Below, piece after piece: positions 12,104 to 23,568 of a DNA stretch of 62,546 nucleotides. Source of the stretch: Echinostoma caproni (taxonomy: Eukaryota; Platyhelminthes; Trematoda; Plagiorchiida; Echinostomatidae). The notes below the pieces were generated by a model. The model ran no database searches. It saw only the letters and a program-made list of their open reading frames with translations, and was not told where the DNA came from. Both the position numbers and the translations under genes were made by a program. The stretch is from contig UZAN01040223.1 of assembly GCA_900618425.1 (NCBI GenBank), positions 1 through 62,546 of the forward strand, read 5' to 3'. The number at the start of each line of letters is the position of its first letter. Within the stretch, counting starts at the first letter, position 1.

Positions 12104-12748
12104 TAAAATTTTATTTTGTAAAAAAATACGTACTTTAATCAAATGATATATTCCGGGCAACAAAAATTTTGTTTTCCTGTCAAATGAAAGTTATTTTGTC
12201 ATCGGTTTTGTACAAAAGACAGTTATTCAGTACATCTAAATGTTTAAATCAATATTGGTTTAAATTTTTGGCATTTTAATTGATGACCACTGCACAGTGT
12301 GTTGGATTGGTGCTATAATTTTGCATGTCATGTGACTACCGTCCGGATGACAACACTCACTTTTGGTTGAACTTTAACTAACAGTGGTCAAGGCAGGATA
12401 TAATATTAGAAAAAGCAAAGAGGATAGGCAAACCATCTGCCGACCCTTTTGTTTGCATCGCTATCATAGCTATGCTTGCTGCGTACCACAATCGGTGAAA
12501 AATCGTTGGACAAAACTCGAAATACAAAACTTTTCCCGTGGTGAATTATTCTAGTTGTGTGACAAAAATAATAAATTTGGTCCATTTTACACGAGTCTCG
12601 ATACAAAGTGTTAACAAAATGCATTGGAAATAAATACATCGTTCGTATTCGTCAGATTTTGTGAGATGATTTTTTAACTTCTTACCAGCACAACAACCTG
12701 TAGTTTGGCTCTTAAAGATCTTTTGGGAATAAATTATAAAATTTTCAG

Positions 12749-12913
12749 TTTGAGCCCTCTGTGATAGTTATTTGTGGTAGTTTTTGTGGAATAGTGCCTA
12801 AAAACTACCAAATGATATTGCCGTCACTTGCAAAACCTATCAAAACACTTCCTTATCCGGTGTGTGGTGCTCGAGCGTCGTTTAACGGCAATAACTTATC
12901 TAACTCGTTCTAG
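12749..12913 (+). CDS. Weak candidate terminal exon
   Basis: After an AAATTTTCAG acceptor, a phase-0 frame stays open for 54 codons to TAG, with residues such as VIVICGSFCGIVP and CGARASFNGNN. No family was recognised and there is no independent support. Confidence 0.18.
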   Translation, partial: FEPSVIVICGSFCGIVPKNYQMILPSLAKPIKTLPYPVCGARASFNGNNLSNSF

Positions 12914-12914
12914 G

Positions 12915-14230
12915 AATACATTATAATATTTTCAAATTTGCCACAAAAGTGATAAACAATATTCGAAACAACGTAAGTTTTCCTTGAATAAATCAACACA
13001 GAATATTGTTTAAAAGAGCAAGGTAAGCCGAATTTCACAGGTTTGAGAGTTAAGCGATCAATACAGAACTGAAAGGAGAAGCCCAAAGGTACTATTATCT
13101 GTAGGAATTTCAACAGAAATGATCTAGGAGTTTTCATAAATGCATCCAAAACTTAATGAATGAAGTGCAATAACAAGCAACCGAATTTCGATGCCACCTG
13201 TTTTAACTTTGGGATAAAGGATTAGCGGAATTTATTGGAAAGAAATGGATGAAATACTTCAGAGGTATTACAAAACAAAAGAACATTTTGAATAATCATC
13301 AAAGTCCCCTGATTTGAAAATCAAACTGCATCGTGTTTTCAGCAGAAAGACACCAATTTAGATTTTCAAATAATACCCCAAAAACCTATCGGTAGTTAGG
13401 ATCTCATATTATTAAACAGTGTGGCGACAACATTTTACCAAACAAAGTTCCGATTACCAGGAAACATGGTAAAATGATGTAGACTACTCAAACAGTTAAT
13501 TCACTGATTGCCGGTTTCTTCTTGATCGNTTGATCGATTTATTTCACACAGGAAGTGACGGCTATTGGCATGAACGACCCCTGATCGCACGCGTCGTCTT
13601 ATAGTTTGCGGTTAAATTCCGTATTATTCAATCGTTTTCCACATGTTCCGCGACAAAAATTCCATAAAATCGAATATTAAAGTGCTGTCAAGATTCAGTA
13701 AAATCAAGACAAATTTCAAAACATTGATTTTCCACAAATTAAGCTTTCAACTGGTATCTGTCAAATACCAAATGCATCGTTATGGTTGAGAATATAAGCC
13801 CAAACATTCAATCTTTTCGGGAGTAGATATGTGTTACGCGGCAGTCGATTCAAAAACAAAATGTATTTATACCAGGAGAATGGCCTCATTTCAAATCAAT
13901 GTTTCCATTGTTTTCATGTTTCCTTTGAGACAAATTTCACAAAAGAATGAAAACAGAAATGCAGCCTATTATAATTTGAGAACACATCACTGTTTGATGA
14001 AGGTTTCTAATGGCAAAGTAACCGATTCAAAAAGCGATTGATTAAAATCAGAGAAGAACAAATAAAAATTCGTCTTTCGACAAGAGACATACGGATGATC
14101 TCGTAACATGCGGCTAACAATGGTATTCTTTCACGATTTAAGGATATGTTGCGGCCCTAGGGGTGCCGTTAGTTCCAGCAAAATAGTGCATTCGTTTCAC
14201 ATTTGGTTTATCACACTGATCCGCCAAACG
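12915..14230. other. Stretch without a recognised gene
   Basis: AT-rich sequence. Minus-strand frame 12910-13149 is open but unrecognised. An N lies at 13529. Confidence 0.35.
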
Positions 14231-14239
14231 AAGAACCAA

Positions 14240-14318
14240 TTCACAAGCACTGATGATGTCACCTCCGCTGGTGATGAAACGCTTGCAAACAAATGGCCAA
14301 GCTCGGCGAACAGGTGAA
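14240..14318 (+). ncRNA. Three-stem structured repeat, hammerhead-like (copy 1)
   Basis: The sequence can fold into three helices: TTCAC (14240-14244) with GTGAA (14314-14318); GTCACC (14258-14263) with GGTGAT (14270-14275); and GCTTG (14281-14285) with CAAGC (14298-14302). CTGATGA precedes the second helix and GAAAC follows it, as in a hammerhead ribozyme core, but there is one extra base at the CTGATGA junction. The copy at 38267-38345 on the other strand keeps all three helices with different bases. Activity is not implied; it may be a decayed ribozyme at the end of a retroelement. Confidence 0.55.
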
Positions 14319-14337
14319 ATGGAATGTTCGGATAGTG

Positions 14338-14405
14338 TGCTGCATCCAGGACTCGAACCGCTAACCCTCAGCCTGACGGTACTGAACCGTGAGCTACACG
14401 ATCGA
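14338..14405 (-). mobile_element. tRNA-like SINE head
   Basis: On the minus strand this reads GTGTAGCTCACGGTTCAG, an A-box-like start, followed about 30 bases later by a perfect B box GGTTCGAGTCC. It sits just upstream (minus-strand sense) of the reverse complement of the three-stem repeat, so head and repeat may form one composite element. It does not fold into a proper tRNA. Confidence 0.5.
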
Positions 14406-14409
14406 TTAT

Positions 14410-16110
14410 GGACAATTTAGTGATGTCGTTACATTGAATGCACATTTGTTTGTATTCGTTGTATTGACCAAGACAAAAGATCATCGCATCCAACATTGCT
14501 TTTAACGGATATCACGTAGTAAATTGTGGTTTATTCACCGGTGTCAACGAGCTGGATGTGTCACCGATACAATATATCATTAAAATTGTGTTGAGATTAC
14601 CGTGCCCTGTAGAAAGTTAACACTTTTGCCGTCGCCGATCAAAATACGAGGCTAAGCTGATAATTCGTTTCCATTATGACAGGTCCAGTAAGAGAAATCA
14701 CGGATCCGAATGTTTCAACAAATAAGCATCTTAATCAGAAAAGCAAACCCAGAAAATCACAAACACCAGGGGTGCATCACTGAACTGCATGGGTTCATCA
14801 ACCACAGAAATTATTAGTGTTCAATTCAGTTCCTGCATTTAATTTACTAATACGATACTAGACAACCTTCTTCATTCACTGCATCCTGATCTGTCCTGTC
14901 GTTGTTGTCCCCATCCGTCCGCACGCTCCTGCTTTCAGCATCTACCCTCTCAAATGAACACTGATAAGAATTCCCCTGTACCCTTCCTGGTCCGACTCTT
15001 AACCAAAAAGAAACAGGTCTATATTGAATTACGTTAAAACTTTGCACAGAAAACAAACCTTAGTGATATCCTTCACTGTTAATGCTGTACGAAATTGTAT
15101 TTTGTTTGGGTTGACGAGCAGTGCATATTTTTAACGGAATATGAAGCTTAGAAGCTTACACAAGTTATACAAATATCAATTGAGAATGTTTTTTGTCAAC
15201 CCTCGTTCTATTGCTGTTGATTGATGCTCAAACACATTTTATGGAGGTTTCTGGTTATTTTTGTTTTTGTTTGCATGATGTTATCATTGTCGTTAAGGGA
15301 CCAAATTGTATACCAACATGATTGGATACTTTCCTTAGTAACAGTTATTATCTGAACAATTTCTGAAGAAACGGAAACTTCATAAATGTTAAAAGCTATG
15401 GACAGCACTATTGATAATCTTTAATTTAAAACGATTTTAGCAACAGGGATAACACCGAGAAATGTCGACGCCGCGACATCGGCGTCCGTGTACGCCCTAA
15501 ACTGCTCGTGAGAAGTGGTTGCGACTATCATGACCTCATAAGTTGTGTACGTCCTTAGCACTGACGCCGTTTTACCGCAAAGTCGCTCTAAATCACGTGA
15601 AAACAACATCTGTCGTCGGCTAAGATTTTCAGACACGACTAGCTTCAAACCAGCAGCTTGCCCCACTCAGGACACACACAACATGCGTGTGCACGGAGAC
15701 GCACGTTTCTGGTCGTTAGACCACGCAAAATCACGTAAATCAAAGAACGTTAAGAGACAATCCGCACAAATCTTAATCGCAATCAATCGTTGTCAGATTC
15801 TTTGCCTACAGTAGATGTGTATGTGCGCGCATCTGTTCTGTCCTGGACTTTGGGTATATGGTCATTCAGTTGCTCCAGTGGATGCGCGTGCAAGGTGTGT
15901 GTGTGCGTGTACGTGTTCGTCTTTCAGTTGAAGATTTGAGCTAACTAGCTTTGATTATTTGCTTGCCTCAGTGAATACATACGCTCTCAAGGTGGGAGGG
16001 GGGAAGGATACATAAATCCCGGACCTGTCATTGTATGTCGTGATCGATCAATTTGTCTCAATCAGCCCATCACCAGTTCAGACGATCAGTATTGTGGGTC
16101 CTGACTGACT
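14410..16110. other. Stretch with only weak coding hints
   Basis: A CpG-richer patch at 15440-15760 holds overlapping open frames on both strands (81 codons minus, 89 codons plus) without recognisable domains. GT-rich low complexity occurs near 15890-15915. No firm gene. Confidence 0.35.
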
Positions 16111-16126
16111 GACCGAACGAACGAAA

Positions 16127-16215
16127 TGCAAACGTACATGAGTACCGGACACCAGATACACGTACTCACTCGAAGAATCACGGTATCCCTTCAAGCAGTA
16201 CATGAGTTTGGTTTT
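16127..16215 (+). CDS. Possible first coding exon
   Basis: An ATG with A at -3 (ACGAAATG) opens a frame beginning MQTYMSTGHQIHVLTRR that runs into a strong donor, TTTTA|GTAAGTGC. The preceding 300 bases are untranslated-leader-like (CTGACTGACTGACCGAACG). No family was recognised and no second exon is identified. Confidence 0.22.
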
Positions 16216-16354
16216 AGTAAGTGCTATGCATGACACAAGCTTGCTCTTGAGGACAACTTACCCAGTGAACAAAGTACAATGAGAATGATGTGTGTTATTG
16301 ATGAGACAGATTGTTGATATATAAGTAAACAATGTTTTTAAAAAAATCACTTAC

Positions 16355-16485
16355 CATAAAGATGAAAAGACAATGACCCATTGAAACAAAAGCTGTCTAA
16401 GGAGATAGAAAAATGGGAAGACTGGTGACAGCGTTATGACTAAAATCCATGACCCCCGAATAGCTATTATTTCAACCTTTAATAC
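16355..16485 (-). CDS. Candidate exon, membrane-spanning segment
   Basis: On the minus strand a long pyrimidine tract ending TTGTGCTCAG is followed by 43 open codons in phase 0, ending at a strong donor TTTATG|GTAAGTG. The peptide contains VEIIAIRGSWILVITLSP and then FPFFYLLRQLLFQWVIVF, one or two hydrophobic helices with an Arg between them. The family is unknown. It is on the same strand as the candidates at 17725, 22203, 24894 and 30379 and could belong to the same multi-pass membrane protein, but its phase does not follow directly from the 17725 exon, so an exon would be missing between them. Confidence 0.38.
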
Positions 16486-17724
16486 CTGAGCACAACTTAA
16501 ACAAATACCAGGGTCTGGGACAAGCATTTTCTTTGTAAAACAGAAGCCCTGGATACTCATTTGCTTTTGTAAACAAAAAACTAGCTTTCTTTTAAATCTT
16601 TTTATGCCTAACATAGACTGTGGTTTAGGAATCAATTTCAGATAAAACAGGCTACAACCAGATTCGGAATGAGAAATAGGTTTTAACTGACAAGAAAAGA
16701 CTTAACTAAATTTTTCTAAGTCAATCAAACCCACAGGATTTCAGAATAGAACATTTGAAGAAAAAACGTTTCTTAAATCGATGTCACTCAAAACATCATC
16801 AATGGATCTTCATCGGGAACAGTAACATCCGTAATCGGCTCATTGTTCCGAAATTATTGACGTTTAAAAACGATTGCTACCGGTTTCTAATTTCAATCTC
16901 TACGCGTTTCGTCGTTTAGCCTCGTAGTCAAACACACTTGGGGCAAGCTGCCTCACTCGTGGGGGGCTGGAAACATCGCAGCTCTGTACATACCCACAAT
17001 TAGAAGTCCCTTGAGAAAAATGTGAAATGCAATGTGTACTTCAAAAGGTAATCAATAAGGTTGTTCTTGGGAAATGAGAACCTGAAATGAGCAATAGAGG
17101 GAGCAGTATGTACTTTGATGAGAATGAGTGATCAAGAGAATGTTAACCGCTTGCAGTTACTTTGCATTAAAGATGCTTTTACATGCAGTGAGAAGATAAA
17201 AACAGACTTTTGGTCATAGGAGACCACTATTTTTTGAAAAATGTAATGATAACAACACCTCCTTCCAGAATAAAGAACCGCGTGATGAATGTGATACCGA
17301 GCAAATCCATCAAAGAATACTATACTTTGATCAAGGTCATTGTTAAACAAGCTAGCTCGCAACAGTCTGCTGCAATTTGACTGGATGTGTTTTTATATTA
17401 CAATAAAAATCGGTTTCTACAACCAAGAATAATGAGGATATACGAAAGAGTAACAGTTTGTGTGTGAATATCAAATGTTCAAGCAGCACAATGCTTTTTA
17501 CGATTCCTACTGAATTAGTTATAACCCTCGCATTGGTTCAGTGCACATTGAAGTGATTGTGCTCGAACCAAAGTGTGTGACACTGTGTTCCCCGCGAGCG
17601 CATGTGCAAGACATGGGATTGCGGGACGAGTTTCGGCGTCGACGGATGTAAGTTTCGCCCAGTGAGAGGAGACTAATCAGAAATACAAACAACATGAATT
17701 TAGCGAGACGTGAATGTTACTCAC

Positions 17725-17942
17725 ACTCAAACACATAATTTAGAGGTTTTCCGGGTGTTAGAACATTTGACTGAATCGGATATGTCCGGTATCGCTTTGA
17801 TAGACAAGGTAAACTTTCATAAAAACGGAAGCAAAAAACAAATTCAGAACAGTTTTGGTCATGTATTAAAACGAGCTGAAGGTTGAAGTATGAAGCCTCG
17901 TTCAGTATGCCTGATATAAAGTGAACCAAATAGACATCAAAC
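17725..17942 (-). CDS. Candidate internal exon, unknown protein
   Basis: An excellent minus-strand acceptor (TTTAATTTTTTTCTAAG) precedes 218 bases with one open frame (1+216+1), ending at donor GAGT|GTGAGTAAC. The other two frames stop early. The peptide is mixed in character (VYLVHFISGILNEASYFNLQ, then KRYRTYPIQSNVLTPGKP). Both splice sites match consensus and the length is typical for an exon, but I do not recognise the protein. Confidence 0.4.
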
Positions 17943-18115
17943 CTTAGAAAAAAATTAAATGATATCCAAAAACAATTTTGCAGTTTTTCACTACTCGGAC
18001 GCTCGATACAAACATTCCTCAACCTAGAGGTGAATATCTCTCTCACTGTCAACGTTTGTCAAAAAATTCAATTCATGGTACATGCTCATTCGGGTAAACG
18101 ATTTTCTTCCCTTAG

Positions 18116-18233
18116 CGGGAACTGTGAAGAGCTCAAAACACACTGTAATGAATTGCAAGTGTTAGTTTACAATGACAAAAACAACTCCGAAATTTCTAAT
18201 GACGGTTTCGTATTAGCAGATGAGAGATCGTAG
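18116..18233 (+). CDS. Candidate terminal exon
   Basis: A very good acceptor (ATTTTCTTCCCTTAG) is followed by 39 codons open to TAG, starting GNCEELKTHCNELQVLVY and ending ADERS. The peptide is acidic and hydrophilic, with no family recognised. Confidence 0.3.
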
Positions 18234-18539
18234 TCACCGCCCTGAATAGGACTGATCACTTCTGAAGACTGCTGAGAATGCTAAATAGGGCGAAAGAACT
18301 CAAACATTAGAATGCGATCAGAACAGAATCCCCCAAATTGGAAAATAATGAATAGTATACCATAAAATGTTTATTTATCCAAAAGACCATTGCCGTTTAA
18401 AAGAATTGGCGTTTTATTCAACTTACCTAGGCCATTCTATTTTCCTACTTGTCCAAATATTAGCCAGTCACTCCGCAATATTTTATCCACGAATACCCAT
18501 TCTTATCACAGAATCTTTGTTTAGATATCAGTGCATCAG

Positions 18540-18600
18540 CAATTATTACTGATGAGCTCCAATAAGAGCAAAACTGGAGTCTAGTGCTTCCGAGTGTATG
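18540..18600 (+). ncRNA. Decayed hammerhead motif of a retroelement
   Basis: CTGATGA (18549-18555), stem GCTC/GAGC (18556-18559 with 18666-type spacing at 18566-18569) and then AAAAC in place of GAAAC are followed by GTCTAGTGCTTCC. The same GTCTAGTGCTTCC follows a similar motif at 47703-47715. The first G of the catalytic GAAAC is lost, so cleavage is unlikely. Confidence 0.45.
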
Positions 18601-18949
18601 GTTGAATCGATGAGCTGAGGATGGTGCGTGAAGGTGAAGTCCGAAGTATAGTCAGCTCAAATCAATAAAAAATACTCAAACATTGTTTACGTTATCGGTT
18701 CAAGCTTATTAATGATAGCGTGGAACAGAACACCAAGCGAGAATGATGAAACTTCCAGAATCGTCAAAGTGTTACTTTGTACCAATCCACTGGCCATTGA
18801 AAGCAAAGATGTTTTCTCTTTCCACACACAAAAACAATATACTTCTTTAAATCTACCGACATATTATATCTATAATAAAATAGCTACCTGTAACCGCTGG
18901 ACCGATGTCGTTATGTCCTCTTTATTGGGTGCAACCTGAGATTCACATA

Positions 18950-20780
18950 ATTACGACAAAATTGGAACACTGGGCGGTGAGGAACGAAATCACTCAAGTA
19001 AACTTTTACAAGCGCCGTGGCAAGAGAATGTTGTATGAGATAAATAAACATTACGATTTGATCGACAAAATACAAACAAATTGAAAGTACACATAAAGCC
19101 ATTTCATTCTGGCAATGAGCAGAACAGTACACTTGCAGCTTCAGACGTTGCGCAATCACCGGGGAACAAATGGGAGTCAGAGGGAATATTTTCCGGGAAA
19201 TAAATCAAGTTCTCAAACCTGGATCCCCTCGGAAAAAGGGAAATCGAAATTAGTGTTTTACCTCGCGTGCGTGGAATGCATCTGATAAGACTCATCCGGC
19301 GAGGACGAAGGTAAAATATGGTCAGAAAAATTGGGCTTTCTGTGAGATTTTTCGATAAAAGTGAAAAAAAACATCGGAGATGCGGATAAGGTATTTCTAT
19401 TCTGTTCCAGTTAGAAGAAGTTAATATGAAAAAACTTAATTATCAAACAAGTGGGGCACATTAAGAAAAACGTTTGCATGCAAAATTATCAGCTGACCAC
19501 CTATCGACACACCAAACAAGGTCACATTGCCTGCGCAGGTCTTATTCCTCCTCTTTCAATTATTCCGCTACATTTTGACAGCACGCACCACAAACAGTAG
19601 AGGAACACCATCCAACTCTGGTTCCAAAGGACGAAACTAATATTGCTAGGCATTCCTTCGATACCCATCTGTTAGGCACAAGTTATTCCCCTTATTGCCT
19701 CTGAAGTACCTTGATACTCCTCTAAAGCCCTTATATTTCGCACATAGTCTACCGCAAAATCCATAAACCAATATCGCTTCTAACGTGAGTGTTGTTCACA
19801 AAATCACATAAAAGGATCTGTTGCTCTCAGGCCTGAAGTCACTATTCAAAACAACGTTTGAATGTGCACAGTAGAACATGCCAGGAACAATGATGAGAGA
19901 GGATTCTGAGTTGAAATTCACAATATACCTATAGTTAAGTAGTACTGACGGCGATTCCTAGAGCAAAACAGGCGTAAAATGTTTCACCGGGTGATGGTCC
20001 ACTCCGTAAAGGATGTAATCTCTATAAAGATAAAGTCCGAAGAATGAACGTTCCGAATTAACGTGAAAAATATTACGTTTGACTAATAACACTTTTATAC
20101 ATACACCTCTTCTATATCGGTGATCAATGACACCATTGTTTCATCATATCAGACAGTTCTGTTGATCAAGGGTTCCTGAAGCTAAGCGATGCTGCAAGGT
20201 GGCTTTTCACATAGAGTTAACACTAACAGCGAGAAAAATGATATCGAAAACTATCAAAAAATGGTATCATCAAGCCAGCCCAGACATGATAAAATTCATG
20301 GGGTTTTGTGTCACGTACGGCCTAAACAGACCATCGTCATATATAAGACGATTTGACTAATGGAATGAGCACTTAATCTACATCAAGCATACCACAATAA
20401 GAGAAATTTCTTCGCTTTCATGCCACATGCTCACTCGAGTGTTTCAACTGTTTGGTCTTTGGACTTAGTGGAAAGAGGTGGTGCATCACCATATCTCTTC
20501 GTAGCATCCTGAGTTTCATCTATTCGCTTTGACAGCTTCCTCACAGTTTGATGAATGAAGTGTTTATAATCAGTTATTTGGTGGATTTTCTAATTGGTTT
20601 TTCCGATGAATATGGTTCAGAAGTCAATTTTTATAAAGGAATAATAGTAGAACATTTGGTTGGTATTCCATTGTTTTGAATACGGTTTGGCTTCATTAAT
20701 CTTCTCAACATCTTAGTTATACCAAATTATTGGATATGTCCTACAAATTCCAGTGGAATCAGAGCTCACATTAAGTAGTG
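18950..20780. other. Stretch without a recognised gene
   Basis: No repeat family or exon with paired splice sites was recognised. Confidence 0.35.
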
Positions 20781-20787
20781 AAAATCA

Positions 20788-20930
20788 TCAAAACGTCGAA
20801 CCGGAGGTCCTGAGTTTATATCCTGCCACCGAGGCTTACCTTCTTTGTCATGTTTTTCCCAGGTAGTCTATGTTTGGCCGCAGCTCCTTCCTGAAAACTG
20901 GTCGTAAGTTGGAATGCTCAACAAATAGAG
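20788..20930 (+). mobile_element. SINE family A, diverged copy
   Basis: The head is decayed, but the body is clear: TTTTTCCCAGGTAGTCTATG, GGCCGCAGCTCCTTCCTGAAA, and a tail CAACAAATAGA. Order and spacing match the copy at 2388. Confidence 0.7.
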
Positions 20931-21027
20931 GTAAACTAAAACCATTATATTATTTCCTGTCCAATGCTTAGAATAATGCTCAATGATCATCAGGTTGGTT
21001 GTACGTGTTACGGTTACCGAATCATTG

Positions 21028-21146
21028 CTCCGGGGAACAAATTCTATTTCCACCGCCTGTGCTTCCTCATAATGTGCCGTGTAGCAGTCCTTGGATAGGC
21101 CGCTCCCTCCTTCCAGGAAATTCTATGGTATTTTTATTCAATAAAA
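21028..21146 (+). mobile_element. SINE family A, strongly diverged copy
   Basis: It aligns to the same family through CACCGCCTGTGCTTCC, CAGTCCTTGGATAGGCCGC, CTCCTTCCAGGAAA and the tail ATTCAATAAAA. It lies about 100 bases after the 20788 copy in the same orientation. Confidence 0.55.
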
Positions 21147-21495
21147 AGGAAGTACAACAAATTAGAGGGAAAATATTCTTTCTGCAATGTTGCAGATGAA
21201 TATTCAGTTGCCTTTAAATGGACTAATGCCCAGTTTCCAGAGTACACGCAGACGCAATAACGAGGATTATTACCGGCATATTTTGAAAAAAATATCTTGT
21301 CACATAACCCGTGCAGACTCACTTGAGTGTTTCACTTCATGTTAGTTTTTGGTGGCGAAATTTGATAAGCGCTGATCATACATTTGTATCAGAATGCGAT
21401 TGTTGCATGGTTTTAAATCTTCTCACAAATTGTGCTGCGTTTCAACCCTCAGAGTCGGTTTTCTAGTCTGACAATCAACCAGTAATTTTCTGTAG

Positions 21496-21799
21496 GAACG
21501 TAATACGTTTTCTGGCAATTATCGCTTCTATCAATAACCATGGTGAACAGGAATCCGGCGAACTGGTGAAAATGGTCCATAACATGATTTTTGTGCAATG
21601 GTTTGCCACCAAATCCACAGTTAAATGGATTGGTCAGTCATCTTTAATTCTTATAGACAGATATCACCGGGGACACCTCAATGAATCCACCGGGTGTTAC
21701 ACCAAAGAACGGTTTGGAAACTTAGGAATAGCTTTGCTGCTTTGGAGGGAAAACACATACGTTGATTGTAGCATGAATCAATCAAGATTTATAGCCTAA
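21496..21799 (+). CDS. Candidate terminal exon, 101 codons
   Basis: A frame opens exactly at an acceptor (AGTAATTTTCTGTAG) and runs 100 codons to TAA. It contains MVHNMIFVQWFATKSTVKW and RYHRGHLNESTGCYTKERFG. The open length is above chance for this base composition, but no domain was recognised. It could also be a transposon remnant. Confidence 0.27.
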
Positions 21800-22202
21800 A
21801 GTATAGCAACATATATCAAAGTTTTCCTTGTCCGGGAACTGATCACATTGGGGGTGATAGTTTGTGACACTAACCCATTCATACTTTAGTTTACATCGCT
21901 TACCGTTTAAGAAAGAAGGATGAATACCTGTTCAGGAAGTTCGACTTATGGATTGCGCCTCCATTCACGGATGAAAACAGAATCATGTATCATTGCACCG
22001 GTGCTGCAAATAGTCGCTTTCATCCATTAAACGTAAAGGACAAATTTTTTCACAATATGTGGTTATTTGTCGGGTTACAGTAGTGGAAAGCGCCAATATT
22101 GCATCACGTTTAAGACCCGGTTGACAAATAATTGCTACAAATCTGAGGATTCCTGTTTGGCACCGGCACCGGTGTACTCAAAACATACTTCTTAATACTT
22201 AC

Positions 22203-22267
22203 CTGAGGATCTATAAAATGCGAATATCGCTTTTATTTCGTCACTTTCAAGCATCCGAGATGTTAAC
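22203..22267 (-). CDS. Candidate small internal exon
   Basis: Acceptor TTTCCATTTGTTTGCTGAACAG and donor CCTCAG|GTAAGTATT are both near-perfect on the minus strand. The 65 bases between them have one open frame, LTSRMLESDEIKAIFAFYRS, with phases 1+63+1. This joins in phase to the candidate exon 24894-25069 upstream. The short acidic and hydrophobic helix has no assigned family. Confidence 0.38.
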
Positions 22268-22559
22268 CTGTTCAGCAAACAAATGGAAATATTTGATTTG
22301 AAAGTTTGATTTTTGATTCCAAAAATGAAGTTAAAAGCGGAAAGTTTTCAACTACGTTACATAATATGTGCTTGAATGACCACTCCTGTAGGGAAGATAC
22401 ATTGGACAGAGAGACATCTGTTATCGATTCAAAAGCAGTATCGGTTTTGCGGTCGAATACCATCGATTTTTTTCGAAGCAATTAATACCTAAGAAAATTA
22501 GTACGCTATTATACCGATGTGTTTTGATTGGATTACTTGCCTGTTTGAGAACTTAGCGT

Positions 22560-23350
22560 GATTGCGGGTGGGCAGAGCTTGGCCGATTGGATTTGACCAA
22601 AACAGTAAGCAATCAACCATCTTCGCGTTCGATCAGGCAATTTGAAACGAGGGAGAAAACCGTGCATGCGATTAGTGAGACGAGCACCGTTCGGACAAAC
22701 AGAGCCCCTATTTCAGTCCCTCACTTAATCCCTTTTTCTGGGGCTTCTTTCCCCCGGTTGTCCTTTTTTGTTCTACACGCTTACAGGGATTTGTGCACCC
22801 GTATACATCCACACAGCCTCTCTCATACACGCACCGTGTTCTGGGATAACGAGAGGAATTGTGACCGCGGTTCAGTTTGGAATGTTGCTAAGAGAATAGA
22901 TGCACACTGGCAATCACACAACACCGAACTCTCAAGCGAATCGAAGCTAAGAATTCCAATTAACATGCAAATGATACTGCCTCGCCTGCGAGCGCGACTG
23001 ACTCATTTAGGTAGTGGTGTTAGACGTGACTGCTGGACGCGAATCGGTTGCTGTTTCTGCCTCTCGTGTGGCAGTTATCAGTGGTTCTGTCTTGTGTGTG
23101 GGGAGGGGAAGTTGATAAGTGCGCGTTGGTAGTGGGATGTTGGTGCTGATCGCGGTGAAGATGGTGTCGGTGGTGGTGGTGGTCGCGGTGGTGACATTGG
23201 GAGATGATTGGATTATCTGATATCAAATCCAATTGCATCTTGTTTGTTCGCGTGCTTGTCAACTGGCCATTATCACGCTCATTTCGCTGCAAGCATTGAG
23301 ATGACATGGCTATTGCATGTGTGTGTAACCGAAGGGTAGAGTAGGGTGGG
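22560..23350 (+). promoter_or_regulatory. GC- and CpG-rich island, possible promoter or 5' leader
   Basis: G+C and CpG content rise sharply compared with both flanks (for example CGCCTGCGAGCGCGACTG near 22983). There are GGT/GTG runs at 23160-23195 and open frames on both strands, as expected from composition rather than coding. It ends right before the ATG at 23353. A TATA-like element is not evident. The promoter role is inferred only from position and composition. Confidence 0.35.
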
Positions 23351-23352
23351 GG

Positions 23353-23568
23353 ATGGGAAGCAAACATTCCAAGAGAGAGAGAGAAATATTATCATGTTTC
23401 GGGTCTAATTTGTTTCATCGAAAGTACAAAAGCGCGATCGATCCACAAGAAGATGAATTGGATGTGATTTCGTTTCGGAATCTATCACTTGTTTTGTGTA
23501 ACCAAAGACTTCAGTTGGAAAAACACCCAGAACAATTAGCACAGCATTTTGTCCCACAAATGAACTAG
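23353..23568 (+). CDS. Candidate N-terminal exon or small protein with myristoylation signal
   Basis: The frame starts MGSKHSKRERE, matching the N-myristoylation consensus (Gly2, Ser6, Lys7) followed by basic residues, as in membrane-anchored signalling proteins. The rest includes DPQEDELDVISFRNLSLVLC and ends at TAG after 71 codons. It may be a complete small protein or a first exon spliced from a weak donor such as TTTTGT|GTAACC near 23500. The upstream context is a GC-rich island. The protein was not identified. Confidence 0.3.
   Translation: MGSKHSKREREILSCFGSNLFHRKYKSAIDPQEDELDVISFRNLSLVLCNQRLQLEKHPEQLAQHFVPQMN

Noticed and set aside
14108..14317. Plus-strand peptide containing DVTSAGDETLANK, and a similar minus-strand peptide at 38190-38459
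   Set aside because: The shared peptide is explained by the structured repeat. Changes between copies preserve RNA pairing, and one frame runs antisense to a PLE nuclease.
19281..19320. Hammerhead-like CTGATAAG...GGACGAAGG
   Set aside because: Both catalytic motifs are altered and no convincing stem II forms.
19610..19645. CTGGTTCCAAAGGACGAAAC as a hammerhead trace
   Set aside because: A short stem and GAAAC are present but CTGATGA is lost; too little to separate from chance.
22587..23132. 181-codon plus-strand frame
   Set aside because: It lies in the CpG-rich island, overlaps open antisense frames and has no domain-like pattern or splice support. It is more likely promoter or leader sequence.
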